Assembly: GCF_001465345.1 (NCBI RefSeq) | Contig: NZ_CP013655.1 | Location: 744,001-808,000 of the forward strand | DNA length: 64,000 bases | DNA from: Enterococcus rotai | GTDB taxonomy: Bacteria > Bacillota > Bacilli > Lactobacillales > Enterococcaceae | Reading direction: 5' to 3' | In this document: piece by piece, positions 16,992 through 23,520 of the stretch | Numbering within the stretch: position 1 is the first letter of the stretch | Layout of the letters: each line of letters begins with the position of its first letter | The notes under the pieces: model-generated | Databases searched by the model: none | What the model was told of the DNA's origin: nothing | What the model saw: the letters and a program-made list of their open reading frames with translations, nothing else | Translations under genes and position numbers: made by a program

Positions 16992-17149
16992 ACTTTCATT
17001 CCTCCTTATTTTACTAATTGTTCTTTTCTTGATGTCCAATCGGAATATAAACCCTATTGGATAATCTTATTTTCATATAATGTAAAACAACAGAAAAAGT
17101 ACTTTTACCTTTTTCTACTGAATTTAGCGCTAGGAACTCTTTTTTAATA

Positions 17150-17230
17150 TTAACTATTCTGCAATCTATCCGTCCCGTAGATAAACACGCGTTTTCTTTC
17201 ATGATCAATAGTCTGTTCTTGATTTTTCAA
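17150..17230 (-). CDS. Possible 26-aa leader peptide upstream of lanB
   Basis: A TTG at 17230 sits 7 nt after AAGGAGG and opens a 26-codon frame (MKNQEQTIDHERKRVF.., ending in LQNS). It lies about 10-20 nt after the expected start of transcription from the proximal lanB promoter. It has no resemblance to a lantibiotic or AgrD peptide. It may be a leader peptide, a decayed gene, or chance. A longer overlapping frame (17014-17208) has no ribosome site. The untranslated region before lanB is otherwise about 250 nt. Confidence 0.3.
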   Translation of the reverse strand: MKNQEQTIDHERKRVFIYGTDRLQNS

Positions 17231-17255
17231 CTCATTACCTCCTTGCTACATATTA

Positions 17256-17365
17256 AGTATACGGTCATTTTTATAAACAATACTGCTTCACTCTGGAGAT
17301 GCTCCTCTTTGATCAAAACTGTATTTTTAACGATTACTTTTTTGCAGTGATGATGTCAAAACCGT
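17256..17365 (-). promoter_or_regulatory. Proximal lanB promoter with two candidate AgrA boxes
   Basis: On the minus strand ACGGTTTTGA (17365-17356) and ACAGTTTTGA (17322-17313) start 43 nt apart, four helical turns. TATACT (17261-17256) follows 51 nt after the second box. The second box and its distance to the -10 match the precursor and agrB promoters. TATGTAGCAAGG follows the -10 and is shared with the distal copy. Confidence 0.68.
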
Positions 17366-17455
17366 GACGGTTATACTATTAAAGAGATCAATGCTGATTT
17401 TTATATCAGAATGATTTTTCTTCCTTGTGAGCGTTACTATCCTTGCTACATATAC

Positions 17456-17564
17456 AGTATATCTCCTCATAGCAACAATGCTTTGTTTACTCTGAAGACA
17501 GATAATTATTATCAGAACTGCTTTTTTTGTAACTAGGCTTATACAGTTGTGATATCAAAATCGT
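17456..17564 (-). promoter_or_regulatory. Distal lanB promoter, duplicate of the proximal one
   Basis: ACGATTTTGA (17564-17555) and GCAGTTCTGA (17521-17512) again start 43 nt apart, and TATACT (17461-17456) follows after 50 nt. Stretches between the boxes and the -10 (TCTTCAGAGT against TCTCCAGAGT) are also shared with the proximal copy. The whole 200-bp promoter block appears to be a tandem duplication. Confidence 0.65.
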
Positions 17565-17689
17565 TAAGTGGGCATTTCATTAAACTATTATCTATAGAAA
17601 TGAATTCCCTTCACTTTACAGACTCGCCTGCTAGTAGCTCTTCATTTACGACGTTGTTTTAACCGCAGAAGGCTGGTCCAAAATCTACA

Positions 17690-17815
17690 CAAAAAAGGGT
17701 GTGGTATGACTCGTAGAGTCACACCACACCCTTAAGGAATCCAGATAAATGCAGGGAGCAAAAGGTCCTCCATGCTTCGAGGATCGGAGTGAAACGAGAA
17801 CCGTAGATGCAGAAG
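17690..17815. repeat. Dispersed intergenic repeat, copy 2
   Basis: A hairpin with arms GTGTGGT and ACCACAC around TGACTC/GAGTCA is followed by ATCCAGATAAATGCAGGGAGC and, further on, CAGAAGCAACG. The order and words match the repeat at 7008 (GAGTCATATCCGGATAAACGG.., CAGAAGCAACTCC) in the same orientation, with an insertion between. It separates the lanB promoters from the Agr module. Confidence 0.65.
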
Positions 17816-17946
17816 CAACGAATTGATGTTACAAAGTACCTACTTCACGTTATTTCGATCTCATCAATCTCTATGTATCAAAGGTACCAAGAATTGAAGG
17901 ACTGTGCTAAACACTTCTTTCCCCCTCTTAATTGCCTGTATTTAGA

Positions 17947-17977
17947 TAGAAAAAAAGCATGGTATTTCCCATGCTTT
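17947..17977 (-). terminator. Terminator of the agrB-agrD-tRNA operon
   Basis: On the minus strand AAAGCATGG pairs with CCATGCTTT around GAAATA and is followed by a T-rich tract. It lies 5 nt after the second tRNA-Cys, so agrB, both agrD genes and both tRNAs can share one transcript. Confidence 0.88.
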
Positions 17978-17981
17978 ATCA

Positions 17982-18052
17982 AGGTGATAACCGGATTTGA
18001 ACCGGTGATCAAGGTTTTGCAGACCTGCGCCTTTCCTCTTGGCTATATCACC
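17982..18052 (-). tRNA. tRNA-Cys (GCA), distal copy
   Basis: 71 nt. Acceptor arms GGTGATA and TATCACC pair perfectly; the D-loop contains GG; anticodon loop CTGCAAA gives GCA; the T-arm is ACCGG-TTCAAAT-CCGGT; the discriminator is T, an identity base of tRNA-Cys. CCA is not encoded. The top pair of the anticodon stem (C27-T43) is a mismatch. It starts 3 nt after the stop of the second agrD-like gene. It differs from the other copy at one base. The acceptor stem differs from the GGCGGCA type usual for the housekeeping tRNA-Cys of Bacilli. Confidence 0.92.
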
Positions 18053-18055
18053 ATT

Positions 18056-18166
18056 TTATTCTTTTAAGTCCATCAATTCTTTTGGGATTTTTGGTTCATA
18101 ACACAACCCAATACAAAAGTTCTCCATATTCAACATTCCTAACTTTACCAATACTTGTCCAATCAT
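18056..18166 (-). CDS. agrD2: AgrD-like autoinducer propeptide, copy 2
   Basis: 36 aa, ATG at 18166 behind TAGGAGGAGTAAAA. It starts MIGQVLVKLGMLNMENF, an amphipathic leader, then CIGLCY, then EPKIPKELMDLKE. The EP..PKEL tail is the AgrD C-terminal recognition sequence removed by AgrB. By alignment with staphylococcal AgrD (DEP..P.EL) the signal peptide should end at the second Cys, giving a five-residue CIGLC thiolactone ring with an Asn-Phe exocyclic tail. It is 18 percent different in DNA from copy 1 (20 of 111 bases), but the ring is identical. Confidence 0.88.
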   Translation of the reverse strand: MIGQVLVKLGMLNMENFCIGLCYEPKIPKELMDLKE

Positions 18167-18237
18167 TTTTACTCCTCCTATTAATTGTCATTTATATTTT
18201 GAAAGTAGCAGCAATTTGTTTTCTACTATCAACTTAA

Positions 18238-18308
18238 AGGTGATAACCGGATTTGAACCGGTGATCAAGGTTTTGCAGACCTGTGCCTTTCCTCTTGGCT
18301 ATATCACC
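18238..18308 (-). tRNA. tRNA-Cys (GCA), proximal copy
   Basis: 71 nt, the same cloverleaf as the distal copy with a single base change beside the D-stem (position 26, A for G). GCA anticodon, perfect acceptor stem and T-stem, T discriminator. It begins 3 nt after the first agrD-like stop codon and lies between the two agrD genes. No promoter is seen between agrD and the tRNA, so it is probably cut out of the agr transcript by RNase P. Confidence 0.92.
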
Positions 18309-18311
18309 ATT

Positions 18312-18422
18312 TTATTCTTCTACGTCCATTAATTCTTTTGGGATCTTTGGCTCATAGCACAACCCAATACAAAAATATTCTATGTTCAAGGTACCTAATC
18401 TTTCTAACAATTGTCCAATCAT
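18312..18422 (-). CDS. agrD1: AgrD-like autoinducer propeptide, copy 1
   Basis: 36 aa, ATG at 18422 behind AGGAGGACTAAAAA, 19 nt after the agrB stop. It reads MIGQLLERLGTLNIEYF, then CIGLCY, then EPKIPKELMDVEE. N-terminal amphipathic helix, central Cys-containing signal and acidic EP..P.EL tail are the three parts of AgrD. The predicted ring is CIGLC with Tyr-Phe before it. Together with copy 2 it would supply the peptide sensed by AgrC. It was too short for routine gene calling. Confidence 0.9.
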   Translation of the reverse strand: MIGQLLERLGTLNIEYFCIGLCYEPKIPKELMDVEE

Positions 18423-18441
18423 TTTTTAGTCCTCCTTTAAT

Positions 18442-19026
18442 TTAAAGTGCCTCATGTAACTTAGGTAGCAACAAGACAGATGCTGTGAACGCGCCTAAAA
18501 CAATTAAATTCATTGAAAGTAATGTTAACGGTATTATGAAGTTTAAGGTTACTACACCTTGTGCTATCAATGCTTTTTTTCTTAACTTCTTTCTTTTGGT
18601 TTTATTATAAATTGGATTCTTCTTTGAATCTGATGGAGCATATAGATATGTGATGATAAAACCTAACAAAAAGAGAACAAACAACAATTTTTCTGAAAAC
18701 AAAAAACCTATTGAATTCAGCCAAGGGACGCCAACTAGTAGCACCAAAGAGAGAATAGCGCATTTAAAATCAGAACTAGCATGTGCTCCTTGAGCGTTAC
18801 CGCGTATAAATAAAAAGAAAAAATGGAAAACAAATACTGGGAAAATAATGTTTAAAATCCACGCTACTATATAAATTATTACTAGTTTATAAAAATTAAC
18901 TAAAAAGAACTCCAGTCCTAGTTTACATTTTAGATAGTAGATAGTATCTGTTTTATCAATCTTTAGCTTCCTCAATAAAACAACTGACAATTCTTCCACA
19001 AGATTTTTTCTTTCAATTCGTTCCAT
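18442..19026 (-). CDS. agrB: AgrB-type accessory gene regulator peptidase
   Basis: ATG at 19026 is chosen (GAGGTGA ahead); a GTG at 19035 in frame is possible. The 194-aa membrane protein has 4-6 hydrophobic helices. The AgrB catalytic pair is present: RGNAQGAHASSDFKC gives His82 and Cys89, the same 7-residue spacing as staphylococcal His77/Cys84. AgrB cuts the AgrD tail, closes the thiolactone and helps export the signal. It is the first gene of the operon, with the box-containing promoter just upstream, which fits positive autoregulation. Confidence 0.93.
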   Translation of the reverse strand: MERIERKNLVEELSVVLLRKLKIDKTDTIYYLKCKLGLEFFLVNFYKLVIIYIVAWILNIIFPVFVFHFFFLFIRGNAQGAHASSDFKCAILSLVLLVGVPWLNSIGFLFSEKLLFVLFLLGFIITYLYAPSDSKKNPIYNKTKRKKLRKKALIAQGVVTLNFIIPLTLLSMNLIVLGAFTASVLLLPKLHEAL

Positions 19027-19046
19027 TTCATTCACCTCACACCATT

Positions 19047-19112
19047 AGTATAGTCGCTATAAGCAACTTTAGAATCTTTTATCCTAACAGAGTATTTTTT
19101 TATCAAAACCGC
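19047..19112 (-). promoter_or_regulatory. agrB promoter with candidate AgrA box
   Basis: GCGGTTTTGA (19112-19103) is followed after 50 nt by TATACT (19052-19047). A second half-site TCTGTTAGGA begins 21 nt after the first and resembles the staphylococcal AgrA repeat ACAGTTAGG. This pair is the best LytTR-type direct repeat in the window. No clear -35 is present. Confidence 0.72.
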
Positions 19113-19197
19113 AACAGCTTCTATCTCAAAAAACAAGTTAGCTAAATCACGCAATTCGGTTATAATTCGTTATAAAGTGGTGCCCAAAATCAAAAGA

Positions 19198-19214
19198 AAT
19201 GCTATAATAGCATT
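19198..19214 (+). promoter_or_regulatory. Palindromic -10 region of agrC
   Basis: AATGCTAT-A-ATAGCATT is a perfect 17-nt palindrome that contains TATAAT, 20 nt upstream of the agrC start. A further TATAAT occurs at about 19161. The palindrome could bind a regulator or form a small hairpin at the mRNA start. Confidence 0.45.
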
Positions 19215-19233
19215 ATTAGGAGGCGCTTTGGTT

Positions 19234-20526
19234 ATGATCTATTCGTTGACTTTGCTTTTACAAGCTATCATCTTTTTTATTACGCTAAAGATTTTCACAA
19301 AAACTAAAGGTTTAACTCTGATAGAAAGTCTATTTTTTCTATTATTAGTGTTAAACAATGTATTTGTTATGCAGTATCTAGGAAATATTGCTTTATTAAC
19401 GAATATACTCCTACTATTTTGTATCGTATATACTAGAAATAAAGAATGGATGTATGCGTTATCAACTGTTTCCATTGTAATGATTGTCAATATTCTTGCT
19501 GATCATATCGCAACATTTATATTATCGCTGATGTTCCAAATCCATATCTTAGAATCAATGACTAGCGATATCATGTTTTACTTATTACTTTCCTTTATTT
19601 TCGCTTTAGGAATAATCGTCCTCACAAGAAAATTTTTTGAAAGTAATGCGCAATTCTTAACCTCAAAAAAAGGACGGAAACCATTCACGCTCGCCACAGT
19701 ATCGATTTGGTTTGTATTTTATTTGAATGTCGTTTTCGAGTTAGTCTCTGGTAATCAAAAAAACATCGTTGAGCTTAATTTATTATTTTTTGCAATCATC
19801 TTACTTGTTTCAGGTATCACCATTGCTTCATACATACAGTCGATCAGACGAACTTATGAAACAGAACAACAAAAATTAGAGTTTGAAATGATGAGAACGT
19901 ACACGAATAATCTGGAGCAACAGTATTCTGAAATTAGAAAGTTCAGACATGATTATCAGAATATTCTCACTTCATTAGAAGGATATATTTTAAAAAAAGA
20001 TTATACGAACTTAGAGAATTATTTTTTTGAAAATATCAAACCTACAGGCAAACAAATTCAACAGAATAATTTTGTTTTAAAGGATTTGTCTAAAATGAAG
20101 TTAGAAGATATTAAAAGTCTAATTGCTGCTAAGGCCTCCGTAGCACAAGAAAAAAATATCAAGGTTGTTATTGAAGTGACTGAACCTATAGATTTTATTA
20201 ATATTTCTAGCGTTACGTTAATTAGAGCCCTTGGAATAATTCTTGATAATGCTATTGAAGCTACTGAGACAATAGAAAATAAAAGACTCTCTATTGCTTT
20301 TATAAAAAATAAAAATTCGATACATATCGTTGTTGAAAATACATGTTTGGATGATTTACCTAAGCTTCACGTCTTAAAAAAAGAAGGCTATTCTACAAAA
20401 GGACCAGATAGAGGACTTGGTTTAAGTAATCTACAAGAGCTAATAAACTCCTCTTCAAACAGTACATTAATAACAAAAATAGAAAACACCAGCTTTAGCC
20501 AAACCATCACAATTCTAAACGATTAA
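19234..20526 (+). CDS. agrC: AgrC-type peptide-sensing histidine kinase
   Basis: The start is the ATG at 19234 (MIYSLTLLLQAIIFF) behind TTAGGAGG; the frame is open 19 codons upstream but without a signal. The 430-aa product has about six membrane helices in the first 200 residues that would sense the cyclic peptide. A coiled coil leads to the H-box RKFRHDYQN (His239), and the C-terminal ATPase has ILDNAIEAT (N-box) and GLGLSNLQEL (G-box). This is the HPK10 family of AgrC, ComD and FsrC. It is divergent from agrB and followed 11 nt later by agrA. Confidence 0.92.
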   Translation: MIYSLTLLLQAIIFFITLKIFTKTKGLTLIESLFFLLLVLNNVFVMQYLGNIALLTNILLLFCIVYTRNKEWMYALSTVSIVMIVNILADHIATFILSLMFQIHILESMTSDIMFYLLLSFIFALGIIVLTRKFFESNAQFLTSKKGRKPFTLATVSIWFVFYLNVVFELVSGNQKNIVELNLLFFAIILLVSGITIASYIQSIRRTYETEQQKLEFEMMRTYTNNLEQQYSEIRKFRHDYQNILTSLEGYILKKDYTNLENYFFENIKPTGKQIQQNNFVLKDLSKMKLEDIKSLIAAKASVAQEKNIKVVIEVTEPIDFINISSVTLIRALGIILDNAIEATETIENKRLSIAFIKNKNSIHIVVENTCLDDLPKLHVLKKEGYSTKGPDRGLGLSNLQELINSSSNSTLITKIENTSFSQTITILND

Positions 20527-20537
20527 GGAGAATTAGT

Positions 20538-21260
20538 ATGCTATCAGTATTTATTTGCGAAGATGAAAGAGAACAACGTCAAAATATCGAGGATTACGTA
20601 AAGAAAACCATTATGATCGAAGAATATGATATGGAATTAGTTCTTTCAACAGATAGCCCTATGGAAGTACTAGATTATGTCAAAGCAAATCCTAAAGAAA
20701 CTGGTTTATATTTTTTAGATGTTGATTTAGGTCAAGAGATGTCAGGAATTGCATTGGCTTCTGAATTACGAGAAATTGATGATTTTGGAAAAATTGTTTT
20801 TGTTACAACCCACGCTGAATTATCCTATCTTACTTTTACTTATAAAGTAGAGGCTATGGATTACATTATTAAAGATAATCCCGAAAATATTCGAAGCAGA
20901 GTACAAGAATGTGTGCACACCGCATTTAAAAGATACAAAAATGATAACCAAGAGAAAAAAAATATCCTAAAAATCAAAGTAGGTGATAAACTCCATGTGT
21001 TGGATTACGACGATATAATGTTTTTTGAAACTTCACCAGTTCCACATAAACTGGTCGTTCATTTAGATGATTCTCAACTAGAATACTACGGGTCCATCAA
21101 AGATATCCCACAAATAGCTGGAAATTTTTATCGTTGTCATAAATCATTTGTAGTAAATAAAAAAAATATAAAACATATAGACAAAAAAAACAGAGAAATT
21201 GAATTAAGCAACGGTGAAACCTGTTTTATTTCAACCAGATTTATGAAGGGCTTACTCTAA
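20538..21260 (+). CDS. agrA: AgrA-type LytTR response regulator
   Basis: 240 aa, ATG behind AAGGAGAATTAGT. The receiver domain (1-125) has the acidic pair ICEDE and the phospho-acceptor Asp in FLDVDLG at about residue 60. The C-terminal LytTR DNA-binding domain (about 140-240) shows FFETSPVPHKLVVH, GSIKDI, FYRCHKSFVVN and FISTRFMKGL, the AgrA pattern. It should bind the RCRGTTYTGA boxes upstream of agrB, lanB and the precursor genes. No NisR-like OmpR-family regulator is present in the window. Confidence 0.93.
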   Translation: MLSVFICEDEREQRQNIEDYVKKTIMIEEYDMELVLSTDSPMEVLDYVKANPKETGLYFLDVDLGQEMSGIALASELREIDDFGKIVFVTTHAELSYLTFTYKVEAMDYIIKDNPENIRSRVQECVHTAFKRYKNDNQEKKNILKIKVGDKLHVLDYDDIMFFETSPVPHKLVVHLDDSQLEYYGSIKDIPQIAGNFYRCHKSFVVNKKNIKHIDKKNREIELSNGETCFISTRFMKGLL

Positions 21261-21425
21261 GTTTTTCATTTACTATTCAAATAATACTAAATGAAAAACT
21301 AGTAAAACATACTTTGAAAAAGCTTCTCTCAATTACCGTTTCAATGGTTTATAGTCCGTATCGTTTGAACAAAACGAATGTCATTTTAGGCAGTTCTTTG
21401 AGTATGCCTCTGTCAAGTGAATCAA

Positions 21426-21468
21426 AAAAAGATTTTTAAAGTTAGCTATCAACTTTAAAAATCTTTTT
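21426..21468. terminator. Strong bidirectional terminator after agrA
   Basis: An 18-bp perfect hairpin with arms AAAAAGATTTTTAAAGTT and AACTTTAAAAATCTTTTT around a 7-nt loop. It separates agrA from the converging DUF1846 gene and marks the right edge of the lantibiotic locus. Confidence 0.9.
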
Positions 21469-21486
21469 ACTTGTCACTCAACCAGC

Positions 21487-22995
21487 TTAAATATAATACA
21501 AATTCTCCGACGGATAAACCGCATCACTCGTAATATCCAAACCTAATTCTCTTAACGTTTGCTCATCATTCTTACTCAACATCACCGTAGAATGCGCTTG
21601 GACACCATTCAATTCAGATAATTTATCATACGCCAATTGTGCTGTCGGGTTCGTAACAGCACTGATCGCTAGCGCAATCAAGATTTCGTTGGCTTTTAAA
21701 GCCGTAATTTTACTGTGAAGATCTTTTCGCTTCATCGTTTGAATGGTTTCAAGAATCACTGGAGATAATAATAAAATTTCATCTGAAATATTAGCTAATG
21801 TTTTAATAGAATTCAAAATAGCAGATGAACATGAATCCATCAAGCTACTGGTTCTTCCTGTTACAATTCGACCATCTTGTAACTCAAACGCAATAACAGC
21901 AGGCGTATCATTACTTTGGGTTTGCTCTCTTAATTGCTCTGAATATTCTCTAGCAGGAAGTACCGCTTTGCGGTCTTCTTTTTTCAGCTCGACTTCTTCC
22001 ATGATCAGCTTAATGCGATTGACAGTCTCTTCATCGATCAAGCCTTTTTTAAAGTCACATTCTGTAGCAAAACAGCGACGGATGATTTCTTGTTTAGAGG
22101 CTTCTTTCACCACATCATCATCGATGATCCCAAAACCAACACGGTTCACACCCATATCTGTTGGGGATTGATAAACGGATTCTTCTCCGGTAATTTTTTC
22201 AATGATTCGTTTGATTACTGGGAATGTCTCAACATCACGATTGTAATTAACAGCAACTTTTTGGTACTTATCAAAATGAAATGAATCGATCATATTCACA
22301 TCTTTCAAATCAACAGTCGCTGCTTCATAGGCAATATTTAAAGGATGCTTCAAGGGAACATTCCAAACTGGGAAGGTTTCAAATTTTGAATAACCAGCAG
22401 TCTTGCCGTTACGGCTCTCATGGTACAGTTGATTTAAACAAGTTGCCAATTTCCCACTACCTGGACCAGGTGCTGTCACGACTACGATTGGTTTTGTCGT
22501 TGGAATATAGTCATTTTTCCCAAAGCCTTCTTCGCTGACAATTTTTTCAAGGTTGGATGGATAATCTTCGATCGCCGCATGTTTATAGACTTTGATATCT
22601 CTTCTTTCCAGTTTGTTGATAAACATTTTTGTAGAAGGTTGTCCACTGTAGCGGGTAATCACCACACTGTTGACTGCTAAGCCATACTCTCTTAATTCAT
22701 CGATTTGGCGCAAAATATCCATATCGTAGGTGATTCCATAATCGCCACGAATTTTATTACGCTCAATATCCCCTGCATAAACACAAATCAAAATCTCCGC
22801 TTGATCTTTTAATTTTTGTAAAAGTTTAATTTTAGCGTCCGCATCAAATCCTGGCAGAACACGTTTCGCATGCATATCGCCAATCAATTTCCCACCAAAT
22901 TCCAAGTAGAGCTTGTCATAATGGTCAACTCTTTCAAGGATATATTTTGATTGCTCTTCGATGTACTTTTGTGGATCAAAACCTCGTTTTTTCAC
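21487..22995 (-). CDS. DUF1846 (UPF0371) family protein
   Basis: 502 aa, GTG start behind GGAGGGTTCTTAC. It begins [19 protein letters not shown].., and [19 protein letters not shown] is the conserved nucleotide-binding-like loop of this family. Long, highly conserved DUF1846 proteins are common in Lactobacillales and Clostridia. Their function is not settled, and a nucleotide-related role is only inferred from the loop. It stands alone, and the family is core genome rather than accessory. Confidence 0.9.
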   Translation of the reverse strand: MKKRGFDPQKYIEEQSKYILERVDHYDKLYLEFGGKLIGDMHAKRVLPGFDADAKIKLLQKLKDQAEILICVYAGDIERNKIRGDYGITYDMDILRQIDELREYGLAVNSVVITRYSGQPSTKMFINKLERRDIKVYKHAAIEDYPSNLEKIVSEEGFGKNDYIPTTKPIVVVTAPGPGSGKLATCLNQLYHESRNGKTAGYSKFETFPVWNVPLKHPLNIAYEAATVDLKDVNMIDSFHFDKYQKVAVNYNRDVETFPVIKRIIEKITGEESVYQSPTDMGVNRVGFGIIDDDVVKEASKQEIIRRCFATECDFKKGLIDEETVNRIKLIMEEVELKKEDRKAVLPAREYSEQLREQTQSNDTPAVIAFELQDGRIVTGRTSSLMDSCSSAILNSIKTLANISDEILLLSPVILETIQTMKRKDLHSKITALKANEILIALAISAVTNPTAQLAYDKLSELNGVQAHSTVMLSKNDEQTLRELGLDITSDAVYPSENLYYI

Positions 22996-23093
22996 GTAAG
23001 AACCCTCCGATATTTGTATACTGCCATCTATTATAAACTTATTTACGGATGATTACGATAAGGAACTTCATTTTAATTTAAAAAAAAAGCCCC

Positions 23094-23417
23094 TTATCTT
23101 GTTAGATACTTTCGATATGTAAAAGTTCCCGATATAAACAAGATGGCCAATATCTTAGATCCAACACCACTATACAAAAACAAACAAACTGGAATCACCA
23201 CGCTGACTCCATAATAAACCCACTTAACAAATAACTTACCTGCGTGTCTCTCTGTCTTATTTTCTGGAGAGCTTTCATACCTCATCGTATCTAGCGGATT
23301 TCTTGCTAAAAATAACCCATTTGACTTCTCAATAAGTATCCCAAACAACAGAACTACCAAACTAAATACAATTAAAAATAGTAAGACTTGGTCCTTTGAA
23401 GAAAATAGACTGTCCAT
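23094..23417 (-). CDS. Small membrane protein, DUF3899-like
   Basis: 107 aa, ATG behind AAGGAGGTTCAAG. Three hydrophobic helices: VLLFLIVFSLVVLLFGILI, a middle one WVYYGVSVVIPVCLFLYSG, and ILAILFISGTFTY. The layout and size recall DUF3899 proteins of Lactobacillales. No function is known. It lies between DUF1846 and the RidA fusion, each with its own signals. Confidence 0.55.
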   Translation of the reverse strand: MDSLFSSKDQVLLFLIVFSLVVLLFGILIEKSNGLFLARNPLDTMRYESSPENKTERHAGKLFVKWVYYGVSVVIPVCLFLYSGVGSKILAILFISGTFTYRKYLTR

Positions 23418-23520
23418 CTTGAACCTCCTTTAACTACATACATTATTATACAGCAAAATAAACCTATGTTCCTCCAACAGCAAAGGTGACAAAGGTTTAT
23501 TTTATATACTTCATTCCATA

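Larger units (their letters stand above)
17238..17590. repeat. Tandem duplication of the promoter block before lanB
   Basis: Two degenerate copies, about 17238-17380 and 17438-17580, share CCTTGCTACATAT, AGTATA, CAATGCTT-like, ACTCTG.AGA, TCA.AACTG and GTGATATCAAAA-like segments in the same order. No gene remains between them. The stretch from 17231 to 17946 therefore holds two promoters and a dispersed repeat, not coding sequence. Confidence 0.6.
17982..18422 (-). repeat. Tandem duplication of the agrD + tRNA-Cys unit
   Basis: The two units have a 256-bp period (tRNA 5' ends at 18308 and 18052). Both hold ribosome site, agrD, a 3-nt gap and tRNA-Cys. Between copies the agrD genes differ at 20 of 111 bases while the tRNAs differ at 1 of 71. 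Confidence 0.93.

Noticed and set aside
17014-17208. 64-codon open frame upstream of lanB
   Set aside because: Starts at a TTG with no ribosome site, overlaps the better-placed 26-codon frame and resembles no protein.
17807-18067. 86-codon plus-strand frame over the tRNA and agrD region
   Set aside because: Antisense to tRNA-Cys and agrD2, and crosses their terminator; a chance frame.
18056-18422. The two 36-aa Cys-containing peptides as further lantibiotic precursors
   Set aside because: They lack an FNLD-type box and a PR cleavage site, and end in the EP..PKEL tail diagnostic of AgrD directly after agrB.
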